This document shows, one piece after another, positions 27,683 to 45,278 of a DNA stretch of 64,000 nt (position 1 is the stretch's first letter; each line of letters opens with the position of its first letter). The position numbers and the translations under genes were made by a program. Under the pieces are notes generated by a model that saw only the letters and a list, made by a program, of their open reading frames with translations, was not told where the DNA came from and made no database searches. Origin of the DNA: Diphasiastrum complanatum (Eukaryota; Streptophyta; Lycopodiopsida; Lycopodiales; Lycopodiaceae); assembly GCA_029204225.1 (NCBI GenBank), contig CM055102.1:24833390-24897389 (forward strand), read 5' to 3'.

Positions 27683-28160
27683 CATTGCTGGACTGTAAGC
27701 CAAGGGTTCACAAAACCATCAAACTATAATGAAAAGATACCACTACTATCCAGTGCTGGACAGTAGATAAGAATTTTTTAAGAATTAAGCAAATTGTCCA
27801 TCGCTGGACTTCCCACACATATTTCTCATAAAAGCTTACTCAAAGTCCATCACTAGACTCCCCACATATCTCTCATAAAAGACTAATCACAAAAGAGAGA
27901 GAAGGCATGTTGTCCATCGCTTGACAGATGCACAAAGTTATGTATAACATATAGCTACAAATCCGCTATGGATAGGGCAACTTCAGCGCTTCATTTCAGA
28001 GATACATATGCTATATGTGTAGCCATACCAGCGGCTTATCAAAAATCGCTACCATCAGAAAGTTCTATGAGATGCTTTCAAAAGAGGTAAGCCTCCATCA
28101 CTGCCTTCTGGGTAGGATGTGCTTCTATTTTAACAAAGTAAGCCCATAACATGTCCATCG
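27683..28160. repeat. Cluster of imperfect hairpins with the theme tgtccatcgctggaca
   Basis: At least six copies with small changes, near 27684, 27750, 27797, 27848, 27912 and 28150, at irregular spacing. Each is close to its own reverse complement, tgtccagcgatggaca. Related forms occur at 17216, 27604, 29566 and 29640. Confidence 0.8.
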
Positions 28161-28401
28161 CTGGACAGCTACCATTATAAACATTGAAACTTATGTAGAA
28201 AAGGCATCAATCGATGATTAGTTTCTATATAACATTGAGAGCATCATGTCTAATGCTATAATCAAAGCAAGAGGAGAACAACCATAGCAAAGAGTTGAGA
28301 GGAAGAGAGCATACCAAATTGAACTAGTAGGGAGCACTTTCCGTAGGTGAGAGATCGGAAAAAGTCTTCTGTTGTAAGGAGGAAATGTCGAGAGCTGCAG
28401 G

Positions 28402-28409
28402 TTTATATA
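28402..28409 (-). promoter_or_regulatory. Candidate TATA box of LTR-like unit copy 2
   Basis: CTATATAAACC on the minus strand, followed by a pyrimidine-rich leader. Transcription from here would run through the unit and into the RT region. Confidence 0.45.
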
Positions 28410-28683
28410 GAGTCATACACCGAAGTTTCCCGGAAGGTGACGTGCATTTAAAAAAGGGTGGGAAATTAAATTTTCCTCCCTTATAGTTATAGTTTAAAAA
28501 TCTTTGTAGAATCCTCTATTTTTATTTAGAAAAAAAAATTGGTAGTTTCTTCACTTCTTAAAGAAACTTTATTTTTTTAGGTGTAGAAGCTTGGGTAAGT
28601 CAGAAACCTTGTGTCTTTGAAGAGGCTATACGTATGTAGTGGTCTGTATGGTTGATAGCAAGACATGGTAAATATAAGAATCC

Positions 28684-30490
<1,807 letters not shown>

Positions 30491-30498
30491 GTACCATC

Positions 30499-31740
<1,242 letters not shown>

Positions 31741-34230
31741 TTGTTTGCCAAACCCATTTTGGATTTCTCTAAAATGAATCTAAGTAGTTGTGAATTGTCA
31801 AAAAATCTTAACTCAATGGACTTAGATCATGAGCAAATAGAGAAGAATAAGATCTTAGTTGAATTCAAAGATGTTTTTCCAATTGAATTACCTCATGGAA
31901 TACCACCGTCTAGGCCAGTAGACCACATGATTGTGTTAATTCTAGGTAGTCAGCCTATCTCTAGACAACTATCGGTTTTCTCAAAAAGAAGACATAGAGA
32001 TTACATGGGTCACATTCAGCCAAGTAAGTCACCATGGGGTGCTCCTGCTCTTCTGAAAGCGAAGAAAGATGGAGGCTTTCGGATGTGTGTGGATTACAAG
32101 GGGTTGAATAATGTAACTATTAAGAATAAATATCCAGCGCCCTGAATGGATGATTTGGTTGATCGATTAGGTGGAGCTAAATACTTCACAAAAATAGGTC
32201 TCAGAACCGGATATCATCCGATTAGAATTCATCCGAATGATGTACAAAAGACAGGTTTTTGGATGAGATTCGATCATTATAAATTCCTCGTGCTTCCTTT
32301 TGGGTTGACAAATGCACTTGCGACATTTCAACAAATGATGAACAATATTTTTCATCCATATCTAGGTCAATTCGTAGTTGTATTTTTAGATGATTTCTCA
32401 TCTATAGTAAAACTCTTAAGGAGCATTTGAATCATCTTAAGTCTGTCTTGAGAATTCTCAGAAGAGAGAAATTATATGCTAAAGAATCTAAATTTGAATT
32501 CTTTAAGCATGAGTTAGTGTATCTCGGTCATAAGATCACCTCAGATGGGTTGAAGATAGACGAGAGTAAGGTCAAGACAATGCTTGAGTGGCAGATTACA
32601 AAGATGGTTAGAGAAGTTAAATCTTTTTTGATTTTATTGTTTTCTTTTGTAAGTCAATTGAAGATTATGCAAAGGTAGCAGCGCCTCTAAATAATATGAC
32701 TTAAGGCAGAGTTAATAAGAAAAAGAAGAGGGGTCAATCTAGTCCGCCTATTGAATGGAATGAAGGACTGAATCAATGTTCTGAGAAACTCAAACATATG
32801 GTTGCATCAGCTCCTATTTTACGGATCGTGAATTCTGATTTACCTTACGTTGTACAAACTGATGTAAGTGATTCAGCAATAGGAACAGTTCTTTTACAAA
32901 ATGATAGGTCGATAGCGTTTGAAATCAAGAAACTTATCGGACCTCAGTTGCCTTATTCAACTTAGAAGGAGGAGTAATTTGTTGTGATTCATGCACTTAA
33001 AACTTAGAGGCATTACCTTTATGGTAGTCAATTCATAGTGTATACAGATCACCAACCTTTAAAGTACTTTTGCAATCAAAACGATTTGAGAGGTCGTAAA
33101 GCTCGCTGGGTTGAGCTTATGTAGGAATTTGATCATGAGATACAATATGTCAAAGGCAACTCTAACTAAGTTGCATAAGCTCTTAGTCGGATTGGTGAAT
33201 TGAATGAACTTTCATTCACCCAGATTTTTACTGATCTATATCTTTCGTTGAGAGGAAAGTGTGAAACAGATTCTCATTTTGGTCGCATTTAGAAAATGGT
33301 TGAGACTAGAGAAAATGAGAATCGAATAGAGATTAACTCACAAGGATCTCAGGTTCCTAAGAAAGATAAGAAGATAATTGAACTGTTTTCCATCAGAGGC
33401 GGTTTGCTATTTCGGAATGGGAAAGTTTGTGTACCAACGGATGATGAAATTAAGACGATAATTCTTTATGAATGTCATGATGTACCCTGTGCAGCTCATA
33501 CAGGTATACACTGGACTTTGGACTTGGTCATAAGAGAGTTTTACTGGCCAAAACTCAAGCCATTTGTTGAGCCTTATGTGGTTAAATGTAAACCTTGTCA
33601 ATTAGCCAAAGCGGAATGCTTACAGACTAGAGGGTTGTTACATCCCATAGATATTCCTAAAAAACGATGGGAAAGCATATATATGGATTTTGTAGTTGAA
33701 CTTCCAAAGAACCATCGTCAAAATGATTCTATCTGTGTTGTAGTGGATAGGTTAACTAAGTTAGCTACCTTCATGCCAGTAAAGTCAACTACAAAGGCTT
33801 CTGATTTAGCCAAGATCTTTGTGAAAAGATTATTTAGGCTTTATGGATTGCCAAGTGATATTGTTAGTGACAAAGATCCTAAGTTCATAGTTTGGTCAGT
33901 TGTATTCCATAAGCTATAAACCTCGCTTAGTTTTAGTTCTTTCGATCATCCTGAATCAGATGGCCAGACAGAAAGAACTAATCAGACTATGGAGGATATG
34001 TTGAGGACTTATGTGTCTCATAGGCAGTCTCAGTGGGAGGATTACAATTGAGTTTGCTTACAATAGTAAAAAACATTTTGCTACATGTTATAGTCCATTT
34101 ATGCTAATGTATGGTTTTCAACTTAGATCTCCGGTAAACGTGGAGACAAAGTCTCTTAAGACCCAGAAATTTGCAGATTTCCTACATGATATGCAAGAAA
34201 TGTTGCAAGTGGCACGTAATAGTATCTAAA
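31741..34230 (+). pseudogene. Ty3/gypsy pol remnant (RT, RNase H, integrase)
   Basis: In order on the plus strand: the end of the protease-RT spacer ([20 protein letters not shown]), RT ([37 protein letters not shown]), the catalytic box as VVFLDDFS, where the family has a small hydrophobic residue after DD, then RNase H with many stops (32680-33180). Integrase follows: zinc-binding region (ECHDVPCAAHTGIHWT, then CKPCQ), core D in YMDFVVELP, second D in IVSDKDPKF, and the Glu block [15 protein letters not shown] at about 33960. Stops and frameshifts occur at 32143, 32428, 32676 and beyond 33919. No gag, LTRs or chromodomain were identified. It is far more decayed than the Ty3 element at 53.9-58.7 kb. 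Confidence 0.9.
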
Positions 34231-34351
34231 GTGCTCAAGATAGTATGTCGCTGGTATGTTGCAAACCACTCCAATAAAGTGTTGCATAGTAATTGTGTTC
34301 TATATTATCAAACATTATCTTTCAATCTTATGTCACTGACAAATCAGTTAT

Positions 34352-34564
34352 ATGGATTCACAAAACAGAGTTGGCTTTACAATCGACAAGCTAGATGGAT
34401 TAAATTATCATTTGTCAAAATTTAAGATGACGACCATGCTAAAAACCAAGGAATTGTGGGATATTGTCACAAGTGTTGAAGAGAGGCTTCAAGACAACAC
34501 AACTGACTCTAAATGGAAATTAGAGGATGGCCCTTTCCGTGCCTCCCTAATCGAATGGATCTAG
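34352..34564 (+). pseudogene. Ty1/copia gag N-terminal fragment
   Basis: The start MDSQNRVGFTIDKLDGLNY and FKMTTMLKTKELWDIV resemble copia gag openings (a leucine-aspartate-glycine-asparagine-tyrosine core and a later LWDIV). It ends in a stop after about 70 residues with no zinc knuckle or protease after it. Confidence 0.65.
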
Positions 34565-35999
<1,435 letters not shown>

Positions 36000-36086
36000 T
36001 TCTAGGATCTGTGAGAGAGAACTATTCTATTTGGAAGGTTAGGATGGAATCTATTTTGGTGCTTCAAGACATTATGCATGTTCCCA
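36000..36086 (+). pseudogene. Copia gag fragment related to element D
   Basis: The plus strand reads ENYSIWKVRMESILVLQDIM, nearly the same as NYSIWKLRMESILILQDVM in element D. It breaks off within about 28 residues at an LTR-like sequence. Confidence 0.8.
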
Positions 36087-36860
36087 CGTGTGGAGGGTAG
36101 GCATAATCATCTTAAATATTTTATGTTGAGTTTGAATAGCCAATAAGCCTTAAACTTGAGTTTTGGCCTGTGCCAAAAATACCCCTTGTACACATGTTTG
36201 TAGGTGACTAGGCCAAAAGTAGCTTTGACTTAGCTCAAAGAAGTGTAGGCCTTTGACATTTGGCATGATGATAGAGGGCTAGTGACATGTCTTTTGATGT
36301 TGTAATGTTGTCATGTGACCAATCACAAGAGAGAGATACATCATAAATTGTTCAATCAATGTAGGAGATTACAACTCAATGGACCAATCAAATTTAGAGG
36401 TGCTATGTAAGAGATCCAATCATTTTACTTGATTACTACTCTTGGATCTCAAACCACTATATAGAGGAGCCCTCTCTTTGTACATACAATCACGTTGAGA
36501 GTTAATGCAATTTTGGCTCACATACATATTTTGGTCTATTCTCTCTCTACCCAAGTTTGTGCATATTTTTTCTCTCTACCCGAGAGCAACTTGCTTGGTT
36601 TTTCCTCTCATAGTGAATTTTACTTCTTTTTGTTTATGTGGATGTGAAAAACTAGCTTCTCTTTGGATGATCATAACTTTTGTTGTAGATGAGCTCTTGT
36701 CTTGATTCAAAGCTTGATAGATAGCCCTTAAAAATATGATTTGATCTATCATATATATGCAACCTCACATGCATGGAGGTCATTGTGGATCTTTGCATGG
36801 TCCTAAAATCTCAAATTTTGACACTTGATTTACAATATGTTAGACCGGCGAGTAATGATC
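36087..36860 (+). repeat. LTR-like sequence related to element D, plus orientation
   Basis: Shares with the reverse complement of the element D LTR the features cccacgtgtggag, aggtgctatgtaagagatcc-type blocks, tctctctacccgagagcaac and tcttgattcaaagcttgatag. A TATA-like ctatatagagg lies at about 36465. The gag fragment joins it directly, so the parent element suffered a large internal deletion. Ends are not fixed. Confidence 0.6.
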
Positions 36861-39300
36861 TATTTTTTGATCCTATTTTTCACCAACTGCTCATCTTTAC
36901 TCACCTTTTTCACAATGTGTTTTGATCTTCATTCAGACTCCATAGGTAGCCTGATGAATAATTAGCATTACTCACAGACTACTTGCCCCTACCTATTACT
37001 TGCCATCACTGAATTTCAAAAAAAATTTATAGATCTGAATCCATCTATATTTCTCGATCTTTCTTGATCAATTTTTATTTTTTTGATTGCTTTCTTTCCT
37101 CCCACACCGTTCGATCCCGATCTGATCTTAATTTCTCCCTATTATAATGCCAACCTGTACTCCCAAATGAGCACACCCTAAAGTCCTCGCCATTAGTGTC
37201 CCCTATAGTAGATTGCTAGAAAAACACTCATCATAGTGTTTGCCCTTCGATCACATCCAACCGTGCAATCTCCATTAGCTCTCCAACCTAGAGCTGGCTC
37301 CCAAAGCTTCACGCTTTTCCCATTTGCATTTGTAGCTTTCTAATTCCATCATGAATCGTCCATGTAAGTCATGTCCATCTAATGACTAAAGTCCATCCAC
37401 AAATAGCTGCCCCCTGATGATCATCCCATGTCATCCTGCAGTCCATCCCTATCAAGTATCCCAATGCCATCCCTAATCATGAAGATCTGAGCATCTACCT
37501 TGTAGTACCCACATGTATTCCCCCAAGCTAGCTCCAAGCTGCTCTCGTGAATGGTTCCAAACCACTCCCTGAGAATACATTGAGATGTGAACTCCAAAGC
37601 CACCATCAAGTCTCGCACATGACTATGCATGCCAATATCCCTCCAAGTGAACCTATGAGATCTTCCATGGCCCAAACCAAATGATCTGCACCCTGTTATC
37701 ATTGGAATCTGCATCCCTGATGCAATCATGATATGGCAAATTGACTTGACTTACCCAGAATAGGCAGTTGAAGTGTATCTCCTCGATGACAAACCGGATA
37801 CATTGCTCCACAGCTAATTTGACTTGATCAAAATTGACTTACCAACTACAAAACTGCAAAATCATCACACTTACTACTCTCCAAGAGCATCTAAAGTGTG
37901 ATTATTGACCCGTTCTTCATCCTCCATGTGTTTCACACATAGCTCGTCCAATGCAAGCTTGTTATCTTGCCCAATGGATTCCAACTAGCACCACCTCGCA
38001 CTTCAATCACCTGTGACTGCCAAAATGTGTGTACCTCCAAGCTAGCCCATATTTCCCTTAGAAAGAGAAATTTCCAAGCTACAGATGCGTGTGTCAATGC
38101 AGCTATCACCTGATCGACATTGTCACTACCGATCATACATGTGAGAGCGTTCCTCCAAAATGCCACCTGAAGTTGGTCAGTTCGAATCCCAAGAGTTGAA
38201 TCTGATCACGAGAATTTTTCACCCATAACCAGCATACCATGCCTACCTCTCACTTGTGATTGCTTGCCCTCTCAAAATTGTCGCCAATGATGAGTAGTCA
38301 CACCGCCAAACAATTCTTTCGTCGTCAATACTAGCTTTCTCCACACAATTCCGCTATCATTTTCCCCCATACCGCATTCATCGCCTCCAACACCCTGTTA
38401 CCCTATCAGGAGCAAGTAATAATGATTTAGAAGTGATTATGCCTCATTGTATTGCTCTGTAGCAGGTTTCAGCAGCCAAAAATTGTTCCAAATTTGGCTC
38501 TAGGGTACCCAAATGGCGAATGTAGCCCATCACTAGGTCACCTGCACTCCACCCAATAGAATGGTGATGAAAACCCCCTGAAATGCCTTTCTCTCTGGTC
38601 TATGATGTCGCTACTTAGAAGTGTACAAAACTTCGCAAGTATCTGTCTGCTAGCTCTGAGCAGCCAGTTTTAGGGGTCATTTTGGCCCAAGAATGGCCAA
38701 AATAGGTGCCTTCTAGCCAAGGATAGGCCCTTTCCCAAAGGGTGACTTGCAATTTTGAACTATTTCTTCGCTTTGACTTCATGGGTCCATTCCCTTGCAA
38801 TCCAACTGCTCTAATGGATCCCACGGTCCACGTTGTTTCCAATCTCCATTGCAGATCTCCATAGGGCCCAATCCTATGGCCACCCTTGATTTGGTGCGCT
38901 GACATGTCACCTTATAGCCGCTAAACCCTTCCGAACACTACGGCCTCCTTCAAATTGGCGCGCGCGACCTCCTTGGCTCCTCCTTCTCTCTCTTCTTTCC
39001 CAAGCTTCCAAGCTATGGCTTCAATGGGGTTTTTGCGCCCTTGAAAGTTTTGATCCAGCGCTTTCTCTGGTGCGTGGCTACTCACGGCCTCCTGGCTATG
39101 AATCCCCTCACTAGGGCGCCCACCAACACAAATTTACAAATCCAAAAAACACTGTATCTGGAGAAAGTTCCACACTTTTCCCTTTTTAAACCCTAGCTTT
39201 GTGAAGGAGGAAGATTTTCTTGGGCTATCTTTGTGTTGAAGTAGTGGAACGTAAAGAGGCCAAGAGCTAAAATAAGTACAATGCCCACAAATAGTCAAGA
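36861..39300. other. Unidentified non-coding DNA, C-rich on the plus strand
   Basis: The plus strand is rich in short CCAT/CCAA/CTCC words. Three minus-strand frames of 77-102 residues (37421-37729, 37933-38166, 38615-38905) have unusual Trp/His/Met content and no family motif I recognise. No gene is claimed. Confidence 0.45.
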
Positions 39301-40221
39301 AGTGATGTAAGGAGGCAAAAGTCTCACCCCTTACTTATTAACTTTTCTAGGATTGTATTGGTTTTTTCACTAGAACGTGGCATTATTGCTTTGGTAGAGG
39401 TAGTTTGTGAGACCTCCCTCTTTTCCTAGTGTCATGACTAATTTTAGTCTTTAACTCACACTCTCTTCGTAGAATCGATCTCATACTACACCATTATACT
39501 TGCCATTGATTGAATCTACTGCCTTCTCTATCTTGGGAATGTCAAGTTTGATAGCATCTTCCAAGTTTAGGAAAAAAGGGTAACATACCTCACCCCCTCT
39601 TTCATCTCGTACCCTAAAAACATTCCCCCTTAAGAAAAATTGCCCAATTGTCTTTCTGAAGTATCCAAGCCACACTCAACCATTCTCAAGTCTACAAATA
39701 TACAATAGTTATCCCTCTCTCCATCTCTCCTTCCAAATAGAACTTTGTTCAGATTATCAAGGGAAGACGAAGGAGCAACTGGAGCTTTCCATCAACCCAT
39801 GCCATAGGGAGCCCTAACCTTAGCCTGCAAACTCAATGACGCCAAACTCTGGGTGTTCCAAAATAGAATTTTCAACAATGCATTAGTTGCCTACATTGTT
39901 AAATAGAGCTCCTCCAAGGTCTTTATGGTGAATGTGCTTAGCCATCTTGACATCTATATTCAAAGAAATAAGGCCATATTGGGCAACATTTTTATCTTTT
40001 CATCACTAATAAATGGAAAATCTAGAATCTTTTTGAAGTTTATGAAAAGTCTCTCCATTGGGGACAATACTAAACTTGTTGTTTTAGTATGGGTGCATCC
40101 ACCCTACTTCACTACTAACCTCAAAGGTATGTTTCATGGAATCTTCAACAACATTGGTGAACTCTCCAACACTACTCAAGAATTCAGTATCATTTGTATC
40201 CAAGCGGTTTTAGTCTTCAAG
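39301..40221. other. Unidentified DNA with one open frame
   Basis: A plus-strand frame of 127 residues (39925-40308) runs into repeat R1. It has no recognised motif and could be chance or a fragment of the element that carries R1. Confidence 0.35.
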
Positions 40222-41340
40222 AATTGCTATGACTCACTAGGAAATATGGACATGTCTACAATCTTTATAAGGATCCACGTTAGGGCATACCATTCATATT
40301 TGAACTAAAGCTTACTTTGCCAAGATGATTGATAGCCTTTGGTTTGTACCCGCTCTCCATACATTGCTTATGGTGCCTATGTTATATGGCCTCATTATTG
40401 AGATTTTTTGATTATGATGTTTAATCAAATCACTCTTGCAAGGTACTTTTGTTGTAGAAATTATAGATATATGAAAATAGAGCTAGTAGTAATTTTATAA
40501 GTCGGGGGTCTCCTAGTTGCAAGCAAGAGTGGCTCCATGGAAGAATGTCTCCCTTTCCTTGGCACATGTATATTTTGTCTATGGTACATGTACATTTTTG
40601 TCTATGCTATATAGTAGTCTTAAGCTTTGGCACCCAAAAAAAAGGAGTTTCAACTTGGGCTTCTAAGAGTCCCAAGTTTAAGCACACTTAAAGGCTTGAT
40701 TAGTTTTGATGGGCTTTGGCTTGGTGGTGATACCTAGAAGCCACCTTGTGTGGTTTGCATAAGAGTTGAAACATTGGTGGTCTCTTCTATGCACACACTC
40801 ACACACACACAAACCCAATACCATTTGATAAGATGCATGTACCAGACATAAATTATAGTTGTTTTACTAAGTCATGTAGTATCAAGTAGCTTCTTCAAAA
40901 TTTTAAAGTAGTGCTAATCATTTTATTTCTTTCAAAAAAGAAGACATTGACATGCTTTTCAAAACATAGGCCCACCACTTAAATAATACATGATCCAAAA
41001 TGTTCTACTCTTTCCAAATCATTTTACTTGTCACCATTTGTATACATTTGCACATTGACTTGGCAATGAGTAAGTATGAGTTGTACGACCCAAGTGAAAA
41101 GAGTCACAAGGTTGGATTTGCATTGAGTAAGTATGAGTGGCCTCCACAAGAGTCAAAAGGCTGGGTCGGCAATGAGTGAGTATGAATGGCCTCCATGAGA
41201 GTCAAATGTCAACACAAGTGACTACACAAAAGTCAAATGTCAAGGCAAGTCATATCAAAGTCAATTTTACTACAAGATCGTGGGCATTTTGGCACAACAT
41301 TACATTTTCAATATAGAAGACTCAGATCTTGAAGAGTCAA
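40222..41340 (+). repeat. Dispersed repeat R1, copy 2
   Basis: Second copy of 13118-14150 in the same orientation, diverged by many small changes and indels. Its right end (41060-41250) holds more copies of the tandem unit than copy 1. Confidence 0.75.
41060..41250 (+). repeat. Minisatellite of about 56 bp inside R1 copy 2
   Basis: Three to four units built on ggcaatgagtaagtatgagt, then ggcctccacaagagtcaaa. Copy 1 has about two units. Confidence 0.75.
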
Positions 41341-41365
41341 GTCAGAAGTGTGTCCTCTTAGTGTC

Positions 41366-41367
<2 letters not shown>

Positions 41368-41422
<55 letters not shown>
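41368..41422. repeat. (AG)n microsatellite, about 55 bp
   Basis: Uninterrupted AG tract immediately right of R1 copy 2. Confidence 0.97.
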
Positions 41423-41424
<2 letters not shown>

Positions 41425-41879
41425 TGCAAATCTTTGAACAAATCATGAGTCGTTACAAAAAGTTATTTCAGATCTTACAGTAGAATCTGCTTCCTTCTCT
41501 TTAACCTGATCATCTCACAACATTTATTAAGGCTCTTTGAATTTAGAGCCTTAATGAAAAAATGTGCAACCATGAACTGTGTTTTGCAAAAAATTAGAAT
41601 GACTTCTCTATCTAAGACTTTCTCTCTAACATAATGATAATTAACTAATAGGTTTACTCCTTAATGAAATCTAGGATGTAGTGAAAGTGTAATATTACTT
41701 TGATTATCACAAAACATTTGAGTTGGACTAATATGGGCTAGTTCGATATCAAAGAGTAAATGTCTTTTCTTTTACAACATGTGTTGGAGAGATATACTCT
41801 GCCTCAATAAAGGATAAGAGAATAGCAAAAGTGTGAGCATATGAGAGAAAGTAAGGGCTAATGTAGATCTACAGCCTGT
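41423..41879. other. Non-coding; nothing recognised
   Basis: AT-rich. Fragments resemble copia RNase H wording (ttatcacaaaacatttgagt) but are too short and broken to call. Confidence 0.35.
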
Positions 41880-42260
41880 TTTTTAAATTTGCGAATGCCC
41901 ATTCCTGAAGAATCCTATAGAGAAGCCCACATGTACATCAAATCGAATCTGTTGAAGAATTCTTAATGGCAAGCTGTCCTGCTGCCCAATGGATAGGTGA
42001 ATGAAAGTCAAGGATCCGTAGCAGAAGAAGCCCACATACGAATCTGGAGAAGAAGTCTGAATGGCACGCTATTTGCTGCCCAATGGATAGGTGAATGATG
42101 TCAAGCATCCTTTAGCAGAAGCCCACATTTACAGCAATTTGAATCCGGAGTTGGAATCTGAATGGCACGCTGTCTTGCTGCCCAATAAAAGGGTGAATGA
42201 AGTCAAGAATCGTATAGCAGAAGCATACATATACATCAAATCACCTATCGTAACGAGTTT
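41880..42260 (+). repeat. Tandem repeat of about 110-120 bp, coding-like, three copies
   Basis: The units share gctgcccaatggataggtga, tgaatggcacgct and gcagaagcccacat. In translation they give a theme of EAHIYIKSNL, then SEWHAVLLPN, then RVNEVK. Only the last 1.5 units are open (42091-42303, 70 residues); earlier units have stops. This may be the debris of a repeat-containing gene or a low-copy satellite. Confidence 0.7.
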
Positions 42261-43924
42261 TACGAGCTTCAAAATGAGACACTTGCATAGCAAGGCACAG
42301 TGATAAGTGGCTAGGGAGTGTCTCTTGGAGCCCCAGTTCAAAGTCTTGTTTTTTTTTTTTTTTGTATTCTAACTCACTGGTTGGAAAGCTCGTTTCTGTT
42401 TTGGCTCTCTGTATTGGTTCTTTGCCACTCCTCTATCTGTACTTCGCTCTCTGTAGTTCGTTTCAATTTCGGTTCTGTATTGATTTTTCGTTTTGTTTTG
42501 GCTATTTGCATGAACCTTAGTCGGAATTGAGCTTTGGTGCCAGGTTGAGTAGGCTACATTGAACATGATCCTAAATGCAACAAAGTTTCAACGTTGCACA
42601 GTCCCTCGTTACCGCCAGATCAGTTGGTGCATCAACATGCTATAAACTAAGTCAAGCTATAAACTATGACAATTATGCTTCAAACATTTTGTGTGCATCT
42701 GCATCTTATGCTAGCATAGAGTTACATGCAGTTAGCACATGAATCTTACATGGGCATGAATCATTTAGACTGCCAGGATTTATTAAAGAGATTGTTATAA
42801 TTTATGAAATATCTAAATTGTGTCAGAGTGGTCCACTCGATAAGGCTCTTCAGATGTTGCAAGGATAATTCACTTGAGTATGCAAAGCACAAGCTCAGCC
42901 TGGATAATTCCCCGAAGAGTGTGCAGCATCTATGAGGTTGTCTTCCAACAAGTGCTTAAAATTCAATTTCTAAAGTTTTTACTTCTTAGCGATGCTTTAT
43001 ATGTTCCTTTCAAAGTTTAGTCAGTTCAGGCAATTTCGTACCTGCATATCCTCAAAATGCTTGGGTATTTTACACACTTACACTTATTTATTCTCCATTA
43101 TGTTGTAATCACCTTCCCCTCATTTGTTTGAAATTTGAATGTATTTTTGAGAAACCAAAGATTTTGTTCCCCATGGCTCCTATCTTGTGCCTCCTCGATT
43201 TTGAAGCCAAATTGTTGTGGAACAAATTCCTATTATCTTGGAGTTGGAGTCATTTCACTTTAAGAAAAAGAAAGTGATGATTGTGAGTTTTTCCCTATGT
43301 GATGCAATATTCATGGAAACGAGCTATTACCCATTAATTTTGCCTTGGAAAAGTTATGGCATTTCTTATACCAAATGCATATTTCGACCTTTATCACAAT
43401 TTGAATGTTCATTTAGAATATGGGCAGAAATTATGGATTACCAGGATTGTTCAAAGAGAAACTTTATTTAACAAATTGATATCGTGTCTACTTTCATGTG
43501 TAGTTACAACAACATACTTTATTTGCAATGTGCTTCTTGATGCCTCTGCATGACATTGATAGTTGGCATGTATTGTCAGTTGGTCTACTAGCGTCATAAT
43601 ATTGTCTACTCACATTAGTGGTTTCCTTGATGGCACCATATTTGTCTTGCAAAATTTGTGTCTGTGATCTTCGTGATGCTTTCATGAGGCTCTCGTGTGC
43701 CATGTGATTGACTTGGGTTGTAGTGGCACCAAATTTTGTTCCTATTCTTTTGCATGGCCTTGTAATAGCTTGGAATGTTCTTGTTGATAACAACATTGTC
43801 CCCTAGCACTCTTGCTTTCTATTTCTAGTTCAGATGCAGATCAGTGGAAATCAACAATGTACAAAAAGTATCAATCTCTTATTAGAAACCAAACATGGAC
43901 TGTTACAGTAAGAATATCATTTCT
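42261..43924. other. Non-coding; nothing recognised
   Basis: No supported gene. Open frames at 43217-43553 and 43494-43809 carry no motif that I recognise. Confidence 0.45.
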
Positions 43925-44360
43925 TACAAAGGGGTTTATCGGATCAAATACAAAGCCGATGGATTAGTTGATCGGTGGAAGGCAAGATTAGTCGCTAAAG
44001 GATTCTCCCAAATCTTGATGCTGATTATTCAAAAAAAATTAGTCCCGTGGTCAAACATTTGTCAACAATAGCATGGCAGATTTAGAGATTCACCAGATGG
44101 ATGTACAAATTCATCGACATAAGCTAAGTATAAAGCGTTAAGTTCTGCTACTCAAGAAGTTGTTTGGTTGTGTAGATTGTTGAGTGACATTGGTATGAAA
44201 CAAACACACCCTACTATTATCTTCTGTGATAGCCAAAGCGAGATATAGTTGGCTAAAAATCTAATCTTGATACGATATGGTAGCCTTACATTCCTTTACT
44301 ATTAGTTGGCTTGGTGTATGCGTAGTCCTAGCAAAGAAATCAATTATGTAATTCTAGATC
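43925..44360 (+). pseudogene. Copia RT and RNase H fragment (element E)
   Basis: The plus strand reads YRIKYKADGLVDRWKARLVA and a following KGFSQ, the start of copia RT. It then jumps across a deletion of most of RT to RNase H: EYKALSSATQEVVWLCRLLS and, after TIIFCDSQS, a stop. The order and the 3' LTR that follows at 44888 identify the 3' part of a copia element on the plus strand. Confidence 0.88.
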
Positions 44361-44887
44361 CAAATGATACTATTTGGCATTTCTACTCTATCACTTGATC
44401 TAGGTTGCAATTGTTCCAATTCATGTGTATGTGCGGCATTTTTGGTCCTATAAAGTCTTTGTTGTCTTGGTTATTAGACTGATTTGTTTTACATGGCACT
44501 TTTGGTCGACTGGCACACTATATGTGCATCCGTTTTCTTATCATAAATTATGTCTACGAGAATCATTAAGGTGCTTTCCTATGGCATTCTTGGTCCATTC
44601 ATATAGCCTAATAGTGATCACATCATCATTGCAATAGCTGCTTCTTGTGGTTCTGAATGCAAGTTTGATATTTTGTAACTACTCTAGACTTTGCATATGC
44701 AATTTTGCAATCAATTTGTCATTGACATTTTGCCTCAACGTTTTGGGCACATTCATATTTACACATATACAGTTGAAAACATTTCCAGTATTTACATATT
44801 ATAGCCCACATTGAGGGCCAGGTCAGTTAATTTCAATTAATCTTTACAATGTCCACATTGAGGGCATTGTTTTTATTAGTGGGGGAC

Positions 44888-45278
44888 TGTTAAGGACACT
44901 ATTGCATTAATGTGCTAGCCTGTAATTTCATAATGGGTCCTAAGCCTAGATAAGGATGGGCAGCCTTAGCCTAATCTCATAACTTTCTGGAAAGTTCCAT
45001 TACTGTCCTACAATATAGTATCAATGGCATGTGACTTTCATTGAAAGATGCTTGGGTTCTTCGTGGGAGAACTCGACCACATTTCCTGTACGGCTTTGTC
45101 TAATGATTGTATTTGTTGATTCTTGGTAATCTTTGAAGAACATTGTTCATTGATTGTAATCTTTCTACACTTTATGTGATGCCATATCCATGAACATATT
45201 CATACCGTATGTGAAAATCACACAAAATCTGTTGAAAATACATTAGCTACATATTTAACCCTTATTTATGTTTTAACA
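44888..45278 (+). repeat. 3' LTR of copia element E (about 391 bp)
   Basis: Begins TGTTAAGGACAC right after a purine tract (gtgggggac) and ends TTTTAACA, so the ends form the inverted pair TGTTAA/TTAACA expected of an LTR. No second LTR was found in the window. Confidence 0.8.

Noticed and set aside
37421-38905. Minus-strand frames with many Trp, His and Met
   Set aside because: No family motif, no shared frame between them and no splice structure I could support.
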